Assembly: GCA_017979445.1 (NCBI GenBank)
Contig: CM030708.1
Location: forward strand, 29,049,613-29,113,612
From: Akebia trifoliata
Lineage: Eukaryota > Streptophyta > Magnoliopsida > Ranunculales > Lardizabalaceae
DNA length: 64,000 nucleotides
Direction of reading: 5' to 3'
The notes below the pieces were generated by a model. The model was not told where the DNA came from, did not search any database, and worked only from the letters and a program-made list of their open reading frames with translations. Made by a program: the position numbers and the translations under genes. Each line of letters opens with the position of its first letter. Position 1 is the first letter of the stretch. Of this stretch, positions 59,536-64,000 are shown one piece after another.

Positions 59536-59678
59536 GAATATAATCCTTTGCTTAGGGATGCACAAGAAAAAGATTTATGGTTATGTAACTGCCAAGTCAG
59601 GGATCGTATGGGGGGCGTCTTAAAAATGAGCATCAGATTGCATTTTATGGGGGCGTACAAGGGGCGTCTGAAAAAAGA
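59536..59678. repeat. Rearranged foldback 3' of mTERF copy J
   Basis: Keeps GGGATGCACAAGAAAAAGAT and a GGGGGGCGTCTTAAAAA arm, then a second GGGGCGTCTGAAAAAA arm. The left terminal arm is lost. Confidence 0.6.
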
Positions 59679-59721
59679 GCGTTAGATTATCACGGTTTTG
59701 TTTCTTTTTTTCTTTCAACTC

Positions 59722-60936
59722 TCAAAAAGACCTTGAACCCCACCACATTCTCCGCTCTCCAAACCCTGAAAATTCAATCCCACCTCTATACGCTTTCACC
59801 ACTTCAGGGATTGTTTCATGGTACTTCATAACAAACTTATCGTAGAATTTCTTCTCTGTCAAAACCAACATTGAAGTCACCTTCACCTTCCTCCTTATCA
59901 TTCCTTTGGATTCCAAAATCTCCAAAACTGCACACCTTGGAAAAATCCTCTTCTCAAAACTAAGCAAAATAAATTGTGCCTGCAGAGCAATATCCACTGG
60001 TTTCCATTTCAGTTTCTCCATGAAAAATTCAACCACTCTCCGTAACTTCTCCTTTGATGTGACCATGCAAAAGGGTTGCCTCCTGATCGCTGAAAGAATC
60101 TCACTTTCGGAAAAACCAAAGCTCCGATAAACCTCCAATTTCTCTTCCCATCTCGATTTACTCATACAGCCCACTATTTGAACTGCTTAAACATACATTG
60201 GACTTGACGAATTGAAACCCAATTCCTTAACCGCCTCGAGGATTTCTTTAAACCGATCGGCTTTATGCATCAGTGTCACAGGCTGGGACATTAATAGTTT
60301 GGAAATTGAGCATTCTGAAACACCTCGATCTCTCAATATTGAGATATTGGGCATGAGTGACTTGTCTAAATTGTTGAAACCCCAAGCTGTTCGCTTCATG
60401 GTGGCGAGAATGTCATTATTATTACCAATGAATCTCTTAAGGAAATTGAAAGTAGGGATTATCTGCTTATGCAAGCTCCTGGTTAAGAGTGATGAATCAT
60501 AAGATAGGAGTTTGAAAAGGTTTGGGCCTGAAAAGCCTAAATCATGATTGAGAAATTCTATTTTGGGTTTAAGGATCTTGTTGGGATCCAGTAATAGTAA
60601 CTTTGGGCGATTGGAGATGAGTTGTGTGATCTGGGTTTTGGTGAATCCATGGTTTTGGAAGAAAATGAGGACTGAGTCTGGTTTCTCTGTGGAGGACAAA
60701 TGGATCATCTTGGATGCAGAGAGAGCAGTTTCTGGAGATAACCCACATGAGTTCATGAGGTAATCTACAGTTATTGATGATGGGTTCTTGGATTCAGAGA
60801 TGTTTGAGATGGATTTGACATGTGGGTTTTGACATTGAAGAAGAACATCAACAACACAGACATTATTAACATGTATTGTTGTAGGTTCTCTAATTCTAAT
60901 GTGGTGTTGAAGATTTCTGTGAACAAAACGAAACAT
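59722..60936 (-). pseudogene. mTERF copy J, full length with one nonsense codon
   Basis: Same length and organisation as copies H and I. The ATG at 60936 opens MFRFVHRNLQHHIRIREP. After 249 codons the frame stops at MYV-TAA (about 60187), where copies H and I have MYV-TAT (Tyr). The very next codon resumes AVQIVGCMSKSRWEEK and continues to GERRMWWGSRSF at 59722. A single base change is the only defect I see, so the loss is recent, or the allele is polymorphic or a sequence error. The truncated product would keep the presequence and about five repeats. Confidence 0.88.
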
Positions 60937-61184
60937 TGTAACCGAAAATATAACTAGGAAATTTAATCAGAACTTACAGATTTGGAAGAATTCAGGACTC
61001 TTCTACTTGAATCGCAGAGCATCAGACATCTAGGGTTACTAAGATATAACCCTTTAATGGTTCTCTTGCTCTTCCGCCATTTAACGCCTATAAGATACAA
61101 ACATTGTTCCTTTAATCTCAAAATGGCCCAAATACAATATCATTTGGGGGTAGATTTTTGCACACACCGAAAATGGCTCATTTC

Positions 61185-61612
61185 TAGGGCTGGCAATCAT
61201 TGGAAATATATCCGATGTCCGAATCAGTCCGATCTGAAAAAACAGGAGTACTTGGATTTTTGGATCGATTGAAATCTTAGATCCGAAGTCATTTTGGATC
61301 TGATTCAAATCTATCCCAATCTGATCCGAATATATTTCGATTTTTTTTTTTAATTCTTAATTTCATATAAGTAGATATACATAAAACATTTTAATCTTTT
61401 TTTATTTCCTTCTATATTTAGAGCAGGAAAGTAGATTTTTTTAAATTTTTGAACATTGATAATTTGAAAATAAGGCATGTGTTTGGATCGGATGGGATCG
61501 ATCTTAGACTAAGGATTAAATGAAACGGATCAGACAAGATTCACATATTCATTAATCGGTTCGGATCAAAGTGGCACTGATTTGATATCAAACCGATCTA
61601 TGGCCAGCCCTA
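61185..61612. mobile_element. hAT-type MITE, block 3
   Basis: Counterpart of 48566-48995; flanks CTCATTTC (61177-61184) and CTTATTTC (61613-61620). Confidence 0.82.
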
Positions 61613-61684
61613 CTTATTTCACCCACATTCTTGTGATATCCAACTCAACTTTAAGATAACTATCTACACAGACCTATTAAATAT

Positions 61685-61894
61685 GGGAAGCATTCAGAGG
61701 CCTTAAAGAGAACCAAACATTGTGCTAAACATTTTTCCAAACATGGGTTTGAAGCGTCGGAATGGGCTGATTTTTGGTGATGATGATCTCCTCTTAATAG
61801 ACATCATCCTCACAAAAAATCAACTCATTCCGAAAATTCTAATCCATACATTGTAAACATGTTTGGCTCTCTTTAGGGACTCTGAATGCCTCTC
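61685..61894. mobile_element. Mutator-like MITE, block 3
   Basis: Counterpart of 49068-49276; the right flank AGTAAATAT matches the left ATTAAATAT at eight of nine. Confidence 0.72.
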
Positions 61895-62986
61895 AGTAAA
61901 TATACTTTTAACTTAAATTTCTTATTTCACTCACCTAAAAGTACCAAACCATTTTTGTGTTTCTTCTTCGCATATAAAAAGGTTTCAATGGGGTTTTTAA
62001 ATTTTGATCTTACTTGTTTTTCTTACCCTAAAACACTTCCAATCGAGTCAAAGTCATTCATGTGAGAAAGTTTTGTTCAGTAGATACCTACTAAATCGGT
62101 TTAGTAATGTTCTGTTTAAATCTACCGAATAGAACTACCAAAAAATCTTCAAGTTCTTCGATTCAAAATCATCTTTTTAGGTTTTAATAATGATTTTTCA
62201 TCTTCTTTGATGATTAAATGCAAAAATAGTAAAAAGAAATTTCAAAGAAATAAGATAACTTGAAGAAAAAAAAAACCTAAAGCCTAATCTCCATTGATTT
62301 AATCTCTTACAAAACTTAGAAGGAGATAAATATGAAGAAGAAGAAGAGGAGGAGGATGAAGGAAGAAGAAGAAAGTGGGTTTTGAGTTTTTGTTCCGTAG
62401 GTGGGGATGGGTGCAATAAGCCAAAATAAAAGGGTGAAATGGTAATTTGCTTTTTTTTTTTTGTTGAAAGAAGTCACTTAAGTGAGTGTACTCAGCCATT
62501 TTGGTGTGTTCAAATAACCGCCCCCATATCATTTACATATTTCCTTTCTCAACTAATTTATCTTAAAATAAAATCATTTTTTTAATGAGTTCCATCCATA
62601 GGTTGCCTGATTCATTAGTTCGCTTGAATTGAATTCGGGTTTGTAGTTCTCCACTCTAGATTGAATCCGATTCCTAGGAGCAAGGAGAGATAATTTGTTT
62701 CGTGGTTTGCTTTGGTTTCCTAGATTGATTTGATAGCTTGGTTCACTTGTGCATATGTATATTATTCAAGTAAGTACGGTTAGAATATTAAAAAATTCTT
62801 TGTTAAATATAATTAAATTAATATATGAATACACATTTTAAATATAAATTAGAAAAAAATATAAAATAAATTGGGTTGGCAACTCATTAAAAAATTATTT
62901 GATTCGTCAAACCCAATCAAAATTTGATGGGTTTATGGTTCGTTTGATTTTATGATCCCAATACAAATTGTACTGTGAATTGATTC
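61895..62986. other. Non-coding part of block 3
   Basis: Repeats block 1 (49277-50365); no gene. Confidence 0.5.
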
Positions 62987-63088
62987 ACTTTTTTTTTGAT
63001 AACCAGGTATCCCTGTAGACAGTGGATCAGGCCTGTATATGGACTTTGCCCAAAGACTACTCCCAGAGCTCATGGATCGGCTGCATAT
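62987..63088 (-). repeat. SINE, family S1, truncated copy in block 3
   Basis: Only the A-tail and about 90 bp of the 3' body remain (TATCCCTGTAGACAGTGGAT on plus). The tRNA-like head is replaced by unrelated DNA. Confidence 0.7.
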
Positions 63089-63374
63089 AAAGTATGGCCG
63101 CATTGTGGCAGGTCATTCGAAGTTCGATCCATGTTCTCTGTAAGATTCTGTATCTTGAAATATTTTATAAGATGCCCGTCCATTAATTGGAACAACGCCC
63201 AATAGAGATTGTAGTTCATTCAAGTCCTTGGTCTAGAATGATCACTCATAGAAAAGCTATGGAGATTTTAAAAGAAACAAGGGATGTGGTTGTGACCTCA
63301 AATGAGGTGATTCATTGGGTTCCGTAGTGGATTAAGGATCCATGATTGTAATAATTATGATAACAATTAAGTAA
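63089..63374. other. Unassigned DNA right of block 3
   Basis: No match within the window and no coding signal. Confidence 0.5.
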
Positions 63375-63649
63375 GGGAAGCATTCAGCCAAACATTGTAC
63401 CAAACATTTTTAAAATAGGAGTCAGAAGTTTCGGAATGAGCTGATTTTTTGTGAGAATGATCTCTTCACCAGTTTACAAGTTGAAGAATCATGTACTGTT
63501 CCGATATTTGTAAACCACTTTTGATGGGGGTTAAAAGTTTCGGAATTGGCTGATTTTTGGTGAGGATCGCAAAATATCAGCCCATTTAGAAATTTCTAAC
63601 CTATACATTGAAAAAAATGTTTGATTCTCTTTAGGTCCGAACGCTCCCC
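63375..63649. mobile_element. Mutator-like MITE, separate copy
   Basis: Starts GGGAAGCATTCAGCCAAACA, ends GAACGCTCCCC; flanks ATTAAGTAA (63366-63374) and ATTATGTAA (63650-63658) match eight of nine. The inner part repeats AGTTTCGGAATKRGCTGATTT twice. Same family as 49068-49276 but an independent insertion. Confidence 0.7.
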
Positions 63650-64000
63650 ATTATGTAATGGCATCACAAAAATAATTAAAAAATAAATAAAATACAACTC
63701 ATTTCTTTAATTTGGAAAAAAAAATCATAAAGTTATTTTACATAGTTTACATTTAATTTGGAATTTGAGATACTAATGCATTGATTTGTCACAGAAAAGT
63801 CACTGACTTCAACTTTAAAATGGATGACTAAGAAAGGGTAAGAACATCTCACCTAAGATAAACTACTTGATTTCTGAACTATATGAGAAGAACCATAGAT
63901 CAAATGAGACAAACGACGAAAGAACAGCAGAGGATCAATATTGAAGGCCTTAAGAAAATAAAACTAAAGATGAATTTTGATAAAAATCAAAATGATCATA
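63650..64000. other. Right edge, no feature seen
   Basis: AT-rich, no coding frame or repeat recognised. Confidence 0.4.

Larger units (their letters stand above)
57640..63088. repeat. Tandem segmental duplication, block 3 with left flank
   Basis: 57640-58097 copies the left flank of block 1 (45046-45520). The core starts at 58098 and contains mTERF copy J, the hAT and Mutator-like MITEs and a truncated S1 SINE. Homology fades near 63088. Confidence 0.85.

Noticed and set aside
1..64000. CRISPR arrays, operons or phage genes
   Set aside because: The DNA is plant nuclear; repeats are transposon- or duplication-derived with no regular spacer structure.

Overview
The window is nuclear DNA of a flowering plant, almost certainly a eudicot. 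It is AT-rich, with long introns, many small transposons and plant-type genes. The species cannot be named from the sequence. No bacterial, organellar or CRISPR features are present.

Layout. 1-10.2 kb is repeat-rich DNA holding one intronless gene on the minus strand, an ELC/VPS23 (TSG101-type ESCRT-I) subunit at 3349-4404, and a decayed Copia retrotransposon at about 6083-8550. 10.2-21.3 kb is a four-exon plus-strand gene for a WDR26-type LisH-CTLH-WD40 protein (CDS 10591-20909, 521 codons after splicing). Its 5.6-kb first intron carries three LINE fragments and a 1.27-kb hAT-type element with a perfect 8-bp target duplication.

23.4-61 kb is an array of mitochondrial transcription termination factor (mTERF) genes, all on the minus strand and all intronless within the coding frame. 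I count eleven loci: four with a full open frame (26681-27874, 39553-40767, 47114-48316, 53003-54205); one full-length copy with a single nonsense codon (59722-60936); three full-length but broken copies (23449-24598, 30593-31782, 33899-35979, the last split by an 894-bp solo LTR); and three remnants (32810-33319, 38821-39392, 42113-42186). The last three full-length copies sit in tandem duplicated blocks of about 5.9-6.7 kb that share the same nested set of SINEs and MITEs.

Biology. The ELC-like and WDR26-like genes are ordinary housekeeping genes (endosomal sorting; CTLH/GID-type ubiquitin ligase scaffold). The mTERF array shows birth-and-death evolution: repeated tandem duplication, decay and fragments. 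All members keep an Arg-rich, acid-poor N-terminus that looks like a mitochondrial presequence. Such arrays resemble the fast-evolving organelle-RNA gene clusters from which fertility restorers arise, but that role is only a hypothesis here.
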